From: Massilia sp. Root133
Lineage (GTDB): Bacteria; Pseudomonadota; Gammaproteobacteria; Burkholderiales; Burkholderiaceae_D
Direction of reading: 5' to 3'
Assembly: GCF_001426525.1 (NCBI RefSeq)
Contig: NZ_LMEW01000031.1
Location: 1 to 64,000 of the forward strand
Length of the DNA stretch: 64,000 bases
A model generated the notes under the pieces. That model had not been told where the DNA came from, ran no database searches, and worked only from the letters and a program-made list of their open reading frames with translations. Each line of letters starts with the position of its first letter. Positions within the stretch are counted from its first letter, which is position 1. The position numbers and the translations under genes were made by a program. Positions 54,157-62,900 of the stretch are shown here, piece by piece.

Positions 54157-54557
54157 AGCGAGATTCTTGTCTCGAGAAACGCCAGGTATCTGGCGTCGTC
54201 TTCCATGAAGAGATCGATCCCGCCACCCATGTATGCACGCGTCAGTTCATCGGCTGCCTTGTCGAAGAGACGCTGTTCGAAGTAGATCTGCCCAAGACGC
54301 AGGTGAATGTAGGCGTTGCCGAGTCCTTTTGGACAGTGGACCGCGTTATAAAAACACTTGAATGCCTTGTCGAAGTCCTGCGCGTGGAAGTGCACGTCGC
54401 CCAGCGCCACATAAATCCATGTCGTCGCTTCCCAGTGCCCAGGCTCCCCGGGCAGCAATTTCAGCGCCGCGATGTATTTCTGTTTGGCGTCGTCGGGTCG
54501 ACCGGCCGACGCCAGTGCATCGCCTTCCTTGCACAGGGCGGCGATCCGCTCATGCAC
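54153..54557 (-). CDS. TPR repeat protein in the T6SS cargo operon
   Basis: About 134 residues, starting at GTG 54557 that overlaps the SUKH gene stop. It contains three TPR-like helix pairs (ALCKEGDALASAGRPDDAKQ, YVALGDVHFHAQDFDKAFKC, HLRLGQIYFEQRLFDKAADE). An upstream extension in frame would lie inside the SUKH gene and is rejected. TPR proteins often accompany polymorphic toxin loci as immunity or scaffold proteins; its exact role is unknown. Confidence 0.65.
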   Translation of the reverse strand: MHERIAALCKEGDALASAGRPDDAKQKYIAALKLLPGEPGHWEATTWIYVALGDVHFHAQDFDKAFKCFYNAVHCPKGLGNAYIHLRLGQIYFEQRLFDKAADELTRAYMGGGIDLFMEDDARYLAFLETRISL

Positions 54558-55278
54558 CGTGGCGGTCCGCTTCTTCCAGAAAAATGCCGACCCAGGCATC
54601 CAGCACGCCCCAGAAATCGACCTGCTCGGGATTCTCCGGATCTTCGTGCCACCAGATGACTCCCGTCGCTTCACCGTTGCCCACGCAATTCAGGCACAGG
54701 TAATCGCCGGCGCCGTTGTGAAACACGGCGACGGTACGCGAGATATCGATGGGCAGCCGGCGTGCGGTGTCGTCGTCGATGTCGAACTTGTCGTCGGACA
54801 GGAATGCCCAATCCTCGACCGGCAGCGGTCCCATCGAATTTGCCGGCAGGAAGGTCCAGCCGTCGTGCAACTGCGTATAAAAATCGCGGAATTTGGCGGG
54901 CACCCAATCCCAGATCGGACGCAGGCGCTCCGGCACGTTGGTCATCGGCGCGCGGCCGCGGAAAAAGTTCAGGTCCTTGCCGCCGACGGTGTAGAGATAC
55001 AGCAGCGACAGTGTGTCGTCCTGTTCGCGCATCACGTACAGGCGCTTCAGCATCGTCCGCAGGAAATCCTGCACGCTGGGCCACTCCGCGGCGAAGTCGC
55101 TCCATTCCGTGAGCAGCGCGAGCCTGCGGCCGTGTTCCTGCTCGTCGAGGAAGCGCAGCCACTGCACGGGCACGGCTGGATCCGCTTCCGCTTCGGCCGG
55201 CGTGGCCATCAATGCGGCCGGCTGCACGAACTGCTGCAATTCATTCAGTACCGCGTTCTTGTCGGGTGTTGTTGTCAT
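54550..55278 (-). CDS. SUKH (SMI1/KNR4-like) immunity protein
   Basis: A 242-residue protein whose C-terminal half matches the SMI1/KNR4 fold: FRDFYTQLHDGWTFLPANS, ISRTVAVFHNGAGDYLCLNC, TGVIWWHEDPENPEQVDF and FWGVLDAWVGIFLEEA. The SUKH superfamily is the commonest immunity family for secreted nuclease toxins. It follows the PAAR-HNH effector gene by 31 bp, so it is the likely cognate inhibitor. The start at 55278 (MTTTPDKN) is preferred; a GTG at 55308 would add 10 residues. Confidence 0.78.
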   Translation of the reverse strand: MTTTPDKNAVLNELQQFVQPAALMATPAEAEADPAVPVQWLRFLDEQEHGRRLALLTEWSDFAAEWPSVQDFLRTMLKRLYVMREQDDTLSLLYLYTVGGKDLNFFRGRAPMTNVPERLRPIWDWVPAKFRDFYTQLHDGWTFLPANSMGPLPVEDWAFLSDDKFDIDDDTARRLPIDISRTVAVFHNGAGDYLCLNCVGNGEATGVIWWHEDPENPEQVDFWGVLDAWVGIFLEEADRHGA

Positions 55279-55309
55279 CGCTTCGTCTTTCAGTGATTGC
55301 CGGTGCACG

Positions 55310-56584
55310 CTAGCCGCCGCCCAGGAGATTATAAATCTGCTGTTGCAACTCGGCCGCCATGTCGACCTCTTTCTGCATCATCTCCTGCCGGAATGCCGGG
55401 TCCACGGCGATGCCGCCTTTCTTGTATTCTGTCCAGTCGGCGAACGATTTCGCCCCCTTCGACGTATTCGCCGTTTCGCTCAGGCCGATGAAGTTGCGGG
55501 GATTGTTCAGCACCGCGAGCTGATCTTCCTGCGACAGCCGGGCGAATCCCTCCATTTCCGTGATCTGCTTCATCGACACGATATGGTCCGCGTGCAGCGG
55601 CTTCGTCACCGTCAGGCCCGGTAGTGCCCGGTCGGGCATCGGCAAGGTCACGCCTTCGTTGACCTGCTTTTGAATCGCGGAACTCGGCGTCTTGGCGCGC
55701 AGCCGCGCATACGTCGATGCCGAGACGCGTGCCGGCGGCTCCACCGGCGGCGTGGCCGGCGGCTCGGCGGCCGTCGCAGGCGGGCGCAGCGAGACGCGGA
55801 CGTTCCCGCCGTTCATGCCCAAGGTGCCCGGTTCGACCGACACCTGGACCCGCTGCGCGAACTCCCACGCCCCCGGCGCCGCCTTCGCCCCCAGATACCC
55901 ACCCAGGAAACTGCCCGCGATCGCCGACCATTTCTGCCCGTCGCTGCCTTCGCCGAACATCTTGCCGCCGACCCAGCCGCCGCCGATCCCGCCCGCGAAC
56001 GCGCCGACCAGGCCGCCCACCGCGATCACGGGCCCGGCGAGGACGATCGCCGAGCCGACGCCGACGACCAGCAGCGACGCATGCACCCAGCCCGGCACGA
56101 GGTTTTCCGGATTGATCGTGTCGGTCTGCGCCGTGCCGCCGCCGATGTAGACATTGCCCGACCCCTTCGTGATGACGGCGCTGCAGCCCGTCTTGTCGTC
56201 CACCCGCGCGGCCGGCATACCGTTGATGTAGACCTGGCCGCTGCCCGTCGCGATCGGTATCGGTCCCGGATGCTTGGAGCACGCGACCATGTCGACGTGG
56301 GCGCGGGCCGCAGCCAGGTTGTTGACGAAGACATTGGACGATCCGCTCATCGCGATGGCGCCGGTGACTTCCTTGGCCGCGAAGCTCATCGTGCTCATCG
56401 CTTCGCCCAGGCCCGCACCCATGGCCGCGCCGGCGCCGACGACAGCGACCGCCGCGAGGCCGCCCGTGCCCACGATCGCCACCCCGGCCACCGCGATGGC
56501 CGCGCCGATGAGCAGGCCTTTCAGGAGCCAGCTCATGGTCGGGCTGTGCCCGATCGGGTCTCCCAGCCGTGCCGCCGCCGGCAT
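55310..56584 (-). CDS. prePAAR-PAAR T6SS effector with C-terminal HNH nuclease
   Basis: 424 residues. Residues 4-13 AARLGDPIGH match the prePAAR motif AARxxDxxxH exactly. Hydrophobic segments (18-62) follow, then the PAAR core (75-157; VACSKHPGPI, GSGQVYINGMPAARVDDKTG, GSGNVYIGGG), a second membrane region (165-210), a Pro-rich linker (265-290) and a C-terminal nuclease. The nuclease shows HADHIVSMKQIT (His331, Asp333, His334) and LNNPRNFIGLSETANTSKG with the HNH Asn residues. It should sit on the VgrG tip, cross the target inner membrane and cut DNA. It abuts its chaperone gene (TAG-ATG) upstream and a SUKH immunity gene downstream. Confidence 0.85.
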   Translation of the reverse strand: MPAAARLGDPIGHSPTMSWLLKGLLIGAAIAVAGVAIVGTGGLAAVAVVGAGAAMGAGLGEAMSTMSFAAKEVTGAIAMSGSSNVFVNNLAAARAHVDMVACSKHPGPIPIATGSGQVYINGMPAARVDDKTGCSAVITKGSGNVYIGGGTAQTDTINPENLVPGWVHASLLVVGVGSAIVLAGPVIAVGGLVGAFAGGIGGGWVGGKMFGEGSDGQKWSAIAGSFLGGYLGAKAAPGAWEFAQRVQVSVEPGTLGMNGGNVRVSLRPPATAAEPPATPPVEPPARVSASTYARLRAKTPSSAIQKQVNEGVTLPMPDRALPGLTVTKPLHADHIVSMKQITEMEGFARLSQEDQLAVLNNPRNFIGLSETANTSKGAKSFADWTEYKKGGIAVDPAFRQEMMQKEVDMAAELQQQIYNLLGGG

Positions 56585-57439
56585 CTAGCGCTCCGCCACC
56601 TGATCGAGATGCGCGCGCACCTCCGTCAGGCTGTAGAACGGCACGGACGACGAACTGGCCTGGATGTACCGGGCCAGATGCAGCCGTTCCGCCAGCGCCG
56701 GTCCCGGTGGTTCCGCCTTGCGTTCCAGCGTGACCGTGCCCGATGGCCGCAGCAGCGACAGGCCGGCGTTCGTACGGGAGACGTTCGCCTGCAGGCGCGT
56801 GCCCTCGGCGTCATAGAATTCCCAGTGGTCCTGGTTGACGTCCCGCGCCGACAGTTTGCTGCCCGCCTCGTGCCTGTCCGCGAACACGTGCAAGGTCTTG
56901 CGCGGTTCGGACAATGCGAAGATCGTCGGCAGGGCAGGGGACGGCGCCGCGGGCGGCCCGTCCTGGGCCTTCGGCAGCGGGCGGCGCAGCCTGATGCTGT
57001 CCACGATGGCGTCGAACGCGGCATTCCACTCGTCGCTGAACTCGCGCAGGCACGTCGCCGCCATCAGCATGGCCTCGATCGTGCCCGGCTTGCTGCCCTG
57101 GACCAGCGTGATGACCTGGCGCTGGTGCATGAAGCCCGCCTCGTTGCGCCAGCTGTAGGCCAGTTCCAGCGCCGGCGCGCCGTCCACAAGGCGTTCCGTC
57201 ATCGCCTTCAGCTGGAAGCGTGGCAAGGCGCGCGTCAGTTCCTTCGTCAGGCGCTCGCCGAACTTGTCCAGTTGTTCCTCGGGTTTGACGTCCGCGTGCG
57301 AGACGACGACGTTGAACTCGCTCGGACCATCGTCGCGCAAGGTGAACATGTGCATCGTCTTGTCCTTCAACTGCGCGGGCAGTTCGAAGGTGGCGTGGTT
57401 GGCGTGGTACATGGCGCGCTCGCTCATTGGCTCATTCAT
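56585..57439 (-). CDS. DcrB/DUF1795 (Eag-type) T6SS chaperone with C-terminal extension
   Basis: 284 residues. The first 150 form a DcrB-like domain (FTLRDDGPSEFNVVVSHADV, LVDGAPALELAYSWRNEAGF, ATCLREFSDEWNAAFDAIVD), the fold of Eag chaperones that shield prePAAR transmembrane helices. The remaining 130 residues form an extra domain (EPRKTLHVFADRHEAGSKLS, HWEFYDAEGTRLQANVS) not found in minimal Eag proteins. The ATG overlaps the vgrG stop (ATGA) and the gene abuts the PAAR effector gene. It should load the effector onto VgrG. Confidence 0.85.
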   Translation of the reverse strand: MNEPMSERAMYHANHATFELPAQLKDKTMHMFTLRDDGPSEFNVVVSHADVKPEEQLDKFGERLTKELTRALPRFQLKAMTERLVDGAPALELAYSWRNEAGFMHQRQVITLVQGSKPGTIEAMLMAATCLREFSDEWNAAFDAIVDSIRLRRPLPKAQDGPPAAPSPALPTIFALSEPRKTLHVFADRHEAGSKLSARDVNQDHWEFYDAEGTRLQANVSRTNAGLSLLRPSGTVTLERKAEPPGPALAERLHLARYIQASSSSVPFYSLTEVRAHLDQVAER

Positions 57440-59802
57440 TTATTCAGGTCGATCCGGCTGCCCATCACCGCGACGTTCACGCCCTGGATCAGGATCGTGC
57501 CGTCGGCCTGCAGCACGATCTTGCTGCTGCCGACTTCCAGCGTGATGTCGGTGTTGGCCTTCAGGTGGATGTGCTCCGTCTGCGACGTCAGCTCGATGTT
57601 CTGCTTCGCGGTCTGGTGCAGGTGGGCCGTTTGCGCCACGAGTTCGATATTGGTCTTGGCCGTCGCGTGGATGTAGTCGTCTTCGGCGGTGAGCTCGATG
57701 TTCGTCTTGGCCGTGTCATGGATGTGGCCCGTCTGCGCCGTCGTCACGATGTACTGCTTGACCGTGTTGGTCTGGTAGCCCGTGCTGACCGTGTTGGTCT
57801 GGTGCGGCCCGTTGACGACCGTCGCCTGCGTGTGCTGCACGGTCGTGACCATATCCTTCTGCGAATGGATGTTGATCAGTTCCTTGCCCTTGCTGTCATG
57901 GATCACCATCTCGCAGAAGCCGCCGCCGCCCGGCGTGGAGCGGCTCTTGAAACCCATCATGTGGGCGCCATCCGGCAGGCCGTACGGGACCGGCTGGTCC
58001 GCATTGAACAGCCGTCCCGTGCAGACGGGGCGGTCGGGGTCGCCCTCGAGGTAGTCGATGATGACTTCCTGCCCGATGCGCGGCACGGAAATCGTGCCCC
58101 AGCCGCGCCCGGCCCACGGCTGCGAGACGCGGATCCAGCACGAGCTGCGTTCGTCGCGGCGGCCGTAGCGGTCCCAGTGGAACTGCACCTTGATGCGGCC
58201 GTACTGGTCCGTGTGGATCTCCGCGCCCTTGGGGCCGACGACTGTCGCCGTCTGCGGCCCGGGCATGCGCGGCGGCGGGTGCGCGCGGCGCGGGCGGTAG
58301 GGGATCTTGCGGCGGATCGCGGTGAACGTGTTGCGGTAGACGTCGCTCTGGCCCCGTTCGAAATAATTGTTGCGGGCGCTGACCTGCACCGACAGCGCGA
58401 GGAAATCGTTGTCGCCCTCGGTGGCCGGATCGAACCAGTGGTGGCCCTGCAGCTTGAACGTGCGTCCGGCGACGAGGCCGCGGCAGTCGGACGCACCCGT
58501 GAAGACCTTGGCCTGCCACTCCAGTACTTCCAGGCGCTGGCGCGCTTCGCGCTGGCCGTCGTCCTTGTCCTTGTACGAGAAGGCCGGGTTGCCGTCATAG
58601 ATTTCCATGGCCGGCATGTCGCCCTGCTGCGTCACGGTGGGCAGCTCCACGTACTGCATCGCATTGGGCGCCTTGAAGTCGAACGTGTTCAGGGCGACCT
58701 TGGTCGGCTGCAGGTTGCGTTCGGCGGCGAACGCCGTCACGCTGTCGCGGTCGTGCCAGCGGTTGCCGCCGTTGAATTCGACGTCGGCGTGATCCGGCTG
58801 CGGCGGGCAGAACGCGCCCGAGCGCGAATCGTCGCTGATCACCATCACGTGGCCGTTAGGCTTGTGGTCGAAATAGTAGAACAGCCCGTATTTCTCCATC
58901 AGGCGGCAGACGAAGTGCTCGTCCGTCTCGTCGTATTGCACGATGTAGTTTTCGGGCCGGTAGGTCTGGCTGACGCGGAATTCGTATGCGGCGAGGCCGT
59001 TGTAGTCGCCCTTGAAGATCGTGTCCAGCACGTCGAGCACGCTCTGGTCCTGGAAAATGCGCGAGTTGACGCGCTGCTTCAGGTAGCTGAGCCAGGGCAC
59101 GATCTGCGCGTGATAGAACGCGAAGCCGCCGTCCGCATGGCTGAAGCCGAACGAGTGCACGTAGCCGTTGACGAAGTGTTCGCTGCCGTCCGCGAGCTGC
59201 ACGCCCACGCTGACGTTCTTGCCCATCAGGTCTTTCAGGTCGATGGCGGCGTTTTCCGAAATCAGGCTGAGGTTGAACACGAACTGGTCGGACATGGCCG
59301 ACGAGCCGCTCAACGACTCGACCAGCAGGGTCTTGTCGCCTTGCAGCGGCGAATAGAAACGCAGCAGGCGCTTGCCGTCGTTGAACTTCGCCAGCAGGGA
59401 TGCCACGGCCGATGCGGCGTCGTCCTGTCCGGCGGGATCGATATTCGGCGGCACGTAGTGCGGCTCGTTGCCGGCGAAATCGTTCACGGCCTGGCCCGCC
59501 AGGGGGTGTTCTTCGAGCGCGAGGTTTTCCGCCACCGCAGCGCCTTGCGCCAGCGCCGCGGGCTGGTCCGCGCCTGGGCCCGCATGGTCGGCCAGCGCGC
59601 CGGCATGCTGCGCCAGCGAGTGCGCCTGCGATGCGACCTGGAGCGCCTGGGCCAGTTGGGGACTCGCGTGCCCGGCCAGACCGGCGGCGCCCGACGCCAG
59701 GGCCGCGCCGCCCGAGCCGGCTTTCAGCAGCGTAGCGGTGTCGAGGGCGGTGCCGGCCACGCCGAGCGCCTTGATCCGGTTATCGAGCGAATCTGATGAC
59801 AT
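57436..59802 (-). CDS. vgrG: VgrG with Ala-rich N-terminal extension (T6SS spike)
   Basis: 788 residues. Residues 1-140 are an Ala/Gly/His-rich helical extension (GGAALASGAAGLAGHASPQL..) absent from ordinary VgrG. The gp27-like domain starts near LLRFYSPLQGDKTLLVESLS, followed by YIVQYDETDEHFVCRLMEKY. The gp5 OB domain (WIRVSQPWAGRGWGTISVPR) and GDPDRPVCTGRLFN follow. The C-terminal needle is built from 15-16-residue repeats (HIHDTAKTNIELTAEDDY, HATAKTNIELVAQTAHLH, QTAKQNIELTSQTEHIH). AGGAGCTGCGAT gives a strong start. It leads an operon with chaperone, effector and immunity genes. It is intact, unlike the vgrG at 15895. Confidence 0.9.
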   Translation of the reverse strand: MSSDSLDNRIKALGVAGTALDTATLLKAGSGGAALASGAAGLAGHASPQLAQALQVASQAHSLAQHAGALADHAGPGADQPAALAQGAAVAENLALEEHPLAGQAVNDFAGNEPHYVPPNIDPAGQDDAASAVASLLAKFNDGKRLLRFYSPLQGDKTLLVESLSGSSAMSDQFVFNLSLISENAAIDLKDLMGKNVSVGVQLADGSEHFVNGYVHSFGFSHADGGFAFYHAQIVPWLSYLKQRVNSRIFQDQSVLDVLDTIFKGDYNGLAAYEFRVSQTYRPENYIVQYDETDEHFVCRLMEKYGLFYYFDHKPNGHVMVISDDSRSGAFCPPQPDHADVEFNGGNRWHDRDSVTAFAAERNLQPTKVALNTFDFKAPNAMQYVELPTVTQQGDMPAMEIYDGNPAFSYKDKDDGQREARQRLEVLEWQAKVFTGASDCRGLVAGRTFKLQGHHWFDPATEGDNDFLALSVQVSARNNYFERGQSDVYRNTFTAIRRKIPYRPRRAHPPPRMPGPQTATVVGPKGAEIHTDQYGRIKVQFHWDRYGRRDERSSCWIRVSQPWAGRGWGTISVPRIGQEVIIDYLEGDPDRPVCTGRLFNADQPVPYGLPDGAHMMGFKSRSTPGGGGFCEMVIHDSKGKELINIHSQKDMVTTVQHTQATVVNGPHQTNTVSTGYQTNTVKQYIVTTAQTGHIHDTAKTNIELTAEDDYIHATAKTNIELVAQTAHLHQTAKQNIELTSQTEHIHLKANTDITLEVGSSKIVLQADGTILIQGVNVAVMGSRIDLNK

Positions 59803-59845
59803 ATCGCAGCTCCTGCATCGAATGTGTCCTCCGGACGGGGGATTG

Positions 59846-59874
59846 TTAGATTTATGTTAAATCATGTATATACT
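59846..59874 (+). promoter_or_regulatory. Candidate rhs promoter in the vgrG/rhs divergent space
   Basis: TTAGAT (59846-59851) and TATACT (59869-59874) are 17 bp apart in a strongly AT-rich stretch (59840-59935) between the divergent vgrG (59802) and rhs (59941) starts. The predicted leader is about 60 nt. Confidence 0.45.
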
Positions 59875-59940
59875 ATCAGAAATTTCCTGTTCGTTAAATC
59901 GGCCATTGGCGCCGTTCACAATTGTTTTCCTGCGAGCACC

Positions 59941-62900
59941 ATGCCTGACTTTTCGAGCAACTGGACCGATCTGACGCGCACCCTCGACACCATGCAGCGC
60001 CACTATGCCCAGGCCGGCGCGCAGGCGCGGCTCGACATCGCGCGGCGCGTGCAGCGCTGGTCGAACGAGGCGAGCGCCACGCTCGGCCGCATCGCCGACG
60101 CGGGCGCCGACATGGGCGGCGTGCGCAACGCCTTGGCCGTCAAGCAGGCGCTCGATGCATCCCGGCCGCGCTTCGCGGAACTGCTCAGGCAGCAGTTCGC
60201 CGGCCTGAACTTCGCGGTGATCGTCGACGTGTTGTACGAGGTCATGAAGCAGATGGCACTGTACCTGGGCGGCGGCGCCGTGCTCGGCGCGGCGGCGGGC
60301 GGGGCGTTGGGATCGCTGGCTTTTGGCGTGGGCGCCATCCCGGGCGCGGCCGTGGGCGCGCAGGCGGGCGTCGCGATCGGCGGCGAGATCCTCGCCTGGA
60401 TGGGTCTCGGGATGCTGGTCATGGACATGAGCAGTACGGTGCCGGACCTGTGCCGGCACGCCGCCCACGGTTTCGCGACCGCCTGGCACGCCGGCGACCT
60501 GCCGACGGACGCGACCGCCCGGCGCACGACGATGCTGCGTGAGGCGACGGAATCGTTCGCGCAAGGGCAGATGCTGCTCGTGAAGGCAATCCTGACGGCG
60601 CTGGTGCTGTACCTGTCGCGCGGCCAGGTGCAAAGTTCGCTCCTCGTGCGCAACCTGTCGAACAGCAGGCTGGGTCCGAAGTTCGCGGAATGGGTCGGCC
60701 AGAACCGCGACAAGCTGATGACGCATCCGAACCTACAGCCCAGGCTCGCGTCGGCGCAAGGCCAGGCCGAAGCCGGCGCCGGCAAGGGCGTCGCGAGGGA
60801 ACCGGTGGAGGCGCAGAAACCGGCCGAGAAGCCGTCGGAGGTCAAGCGCGGCGTCGCCACCAGCAAGCCGCCGTGCAACCTCGTCGGCCAGCCCGTCAAC
60901 CCGATCACGGGCGACAAGATCCTCCTCGGCGACCTGGACCTCGACTTCGCGTTACCCGCGCCGCTGCCGCTGGTCTGGCAGCGCACGTACAGCTCGGCGC
61001 TGCACCGCGTCGGCTGGCTGGGCCAGGGCTGGGCGCTGCCCGTCAGCGACAGCCTGCAACTCAGCGCCGACGAGGTCGTCGTGCTGGACGCGTTCGACCG
61101 CGGCATCACGTTCTCGCTGCCGCGGGTCGGTGACGCGATCTATTCGCCGTCCGAACAGATCACGCTGGCGCGCACGGGAGATACGACGTTCGAGCTGGTC
61201 GACAACAATGGCCTGCGCACGCAATTCGCCGTCCTGTACGGCGACGGCGTTGCCCGGCTGACGGGCTGGCAGGACGCCAACGACAACCACATCCGCGTCA
61301 CCTACGACGCCCGCCGGCTGCCCGCGCGCGTGGACGACAGCGCGGGGCACAGCCTGGCCCTCGAGTTCGGCCGGGTCGCGGGCGGCATGCGCCTGCTGGG
61401 CGTGACCTTGATGCCCGCGGAACCGGAAGGCAGCGCGCATACGCTGGTGTCCTACGAGTACGACGGCGCGGGCGACCTGCGGCGCGTGCGCAACCGCGCG
61501 GGCGACGTCGTGCGCGAGTTCGGCTACCGTAACCACGTCATGGTGGAGCACGGCCAGCCGGACGGCCTCGTGTCGCGCTATGAATACGACGTCGAGGGGC
61601 CGGATGGGAAGGTGCTGCGCAACTGGACCAACACGGGCCAGTGGTGGGCGTTCCGCTATCTCGACAAGGAAACGATCGTCACCGACCAACTGGGCCGCGC
61701 GCAGCACTACCGGTTCGACGCGCACGGGCGCCTGGTCGCGCAGGTGGATGCGGCGGGCGGCGTCACGACGCATCGTCTGGACGAGAACGACAACCTGCTC
61801 GAACTGACCGACCCGGCCGGCCGCACGGTGCGCTACCGCTACGACGAGCGCAGCCGCATCGTCCGTGTCGAGCGGGGCGGGCGGGGTACGGGCATCGTCT
61901 ACGACGCGCGCTTCGACAAGCCGGCCCTCATCACCGACGCCCTCGGCGCCACGACGGTACTGCGCTACGATGCGCAGGGCAACCTGACCAGCGTGACGAA
62001 CGCGCTGGGCCAGCGGACCGCGTACCAGTACGACGACCGCGGCCTGCCGGTGAAAGTCACCGACGCGCGCGGCGGCGTCAAGTCACTTGCCTACAACCGC
62101 GCCGGGCAGCTGATCCGCTACACGGACTGCTCGGGCAGCACGAGCAGTTTCGATTACGACGACCAGGGGCGCCTCGTGCGCGCGCTCGACCCGAACGGCG
62201 ATGCGAGCACCTACGCCTACGACGCGCTCGGCCGCCTGCACGCCGTGACGCATGCCGACCGGACCACGGAGCGCTACGAATACGACCGGCTGGGCCGGCT
62301 CGTCGCCCACGTCGACGCCGCGGGCCACCGCACCGCCTACGAACTCGATCGCGACGGCAAGCCGCTGAAACGCATCGACGCGCGCGGCGGCGTGCTGGAA
62401 TACCGCTACGACACGGCCCGCCGGATCGCGGAGCTGATCAATGAAAACGGCGACGTGCACCGGTTTGTTTACGACACGCTGGACCGCCTCGCCGAAGAAA
62501 CGAGCTTCGATGCGCGCGTGACGCGTTACCGCTACGACGACAGCGGGCTCATCGTCGGCAAGGAGGAATTGGGCTGCGCACCGCGCACGGAGACCACGCC
62601 TATTGCGACGACGTATGTGCGGGATAGCCTGGGCCAGCTGACGGAAAAGGTGATTTCGCGCGTGACGGGTGCGGCGCAGGCGCAGCAAATGCGGTTGCGC
62701 TTCGCCTACGACGCGCTGGGGCGCATGACGCAGGCGATCAATGCGGATGCCGTTGTCAGCATGGCGTATGACGCTATCGGTCAGCTGGTGATGGAGCAGA
62801 CGGATGCCTCGGGTACGTCGACCGTGCTGCGTCATGAATACGACGAGCTGGGCAACCGGGTGCGGACGACGCTACCGGATGGCCGCATCCTGAACAACCT

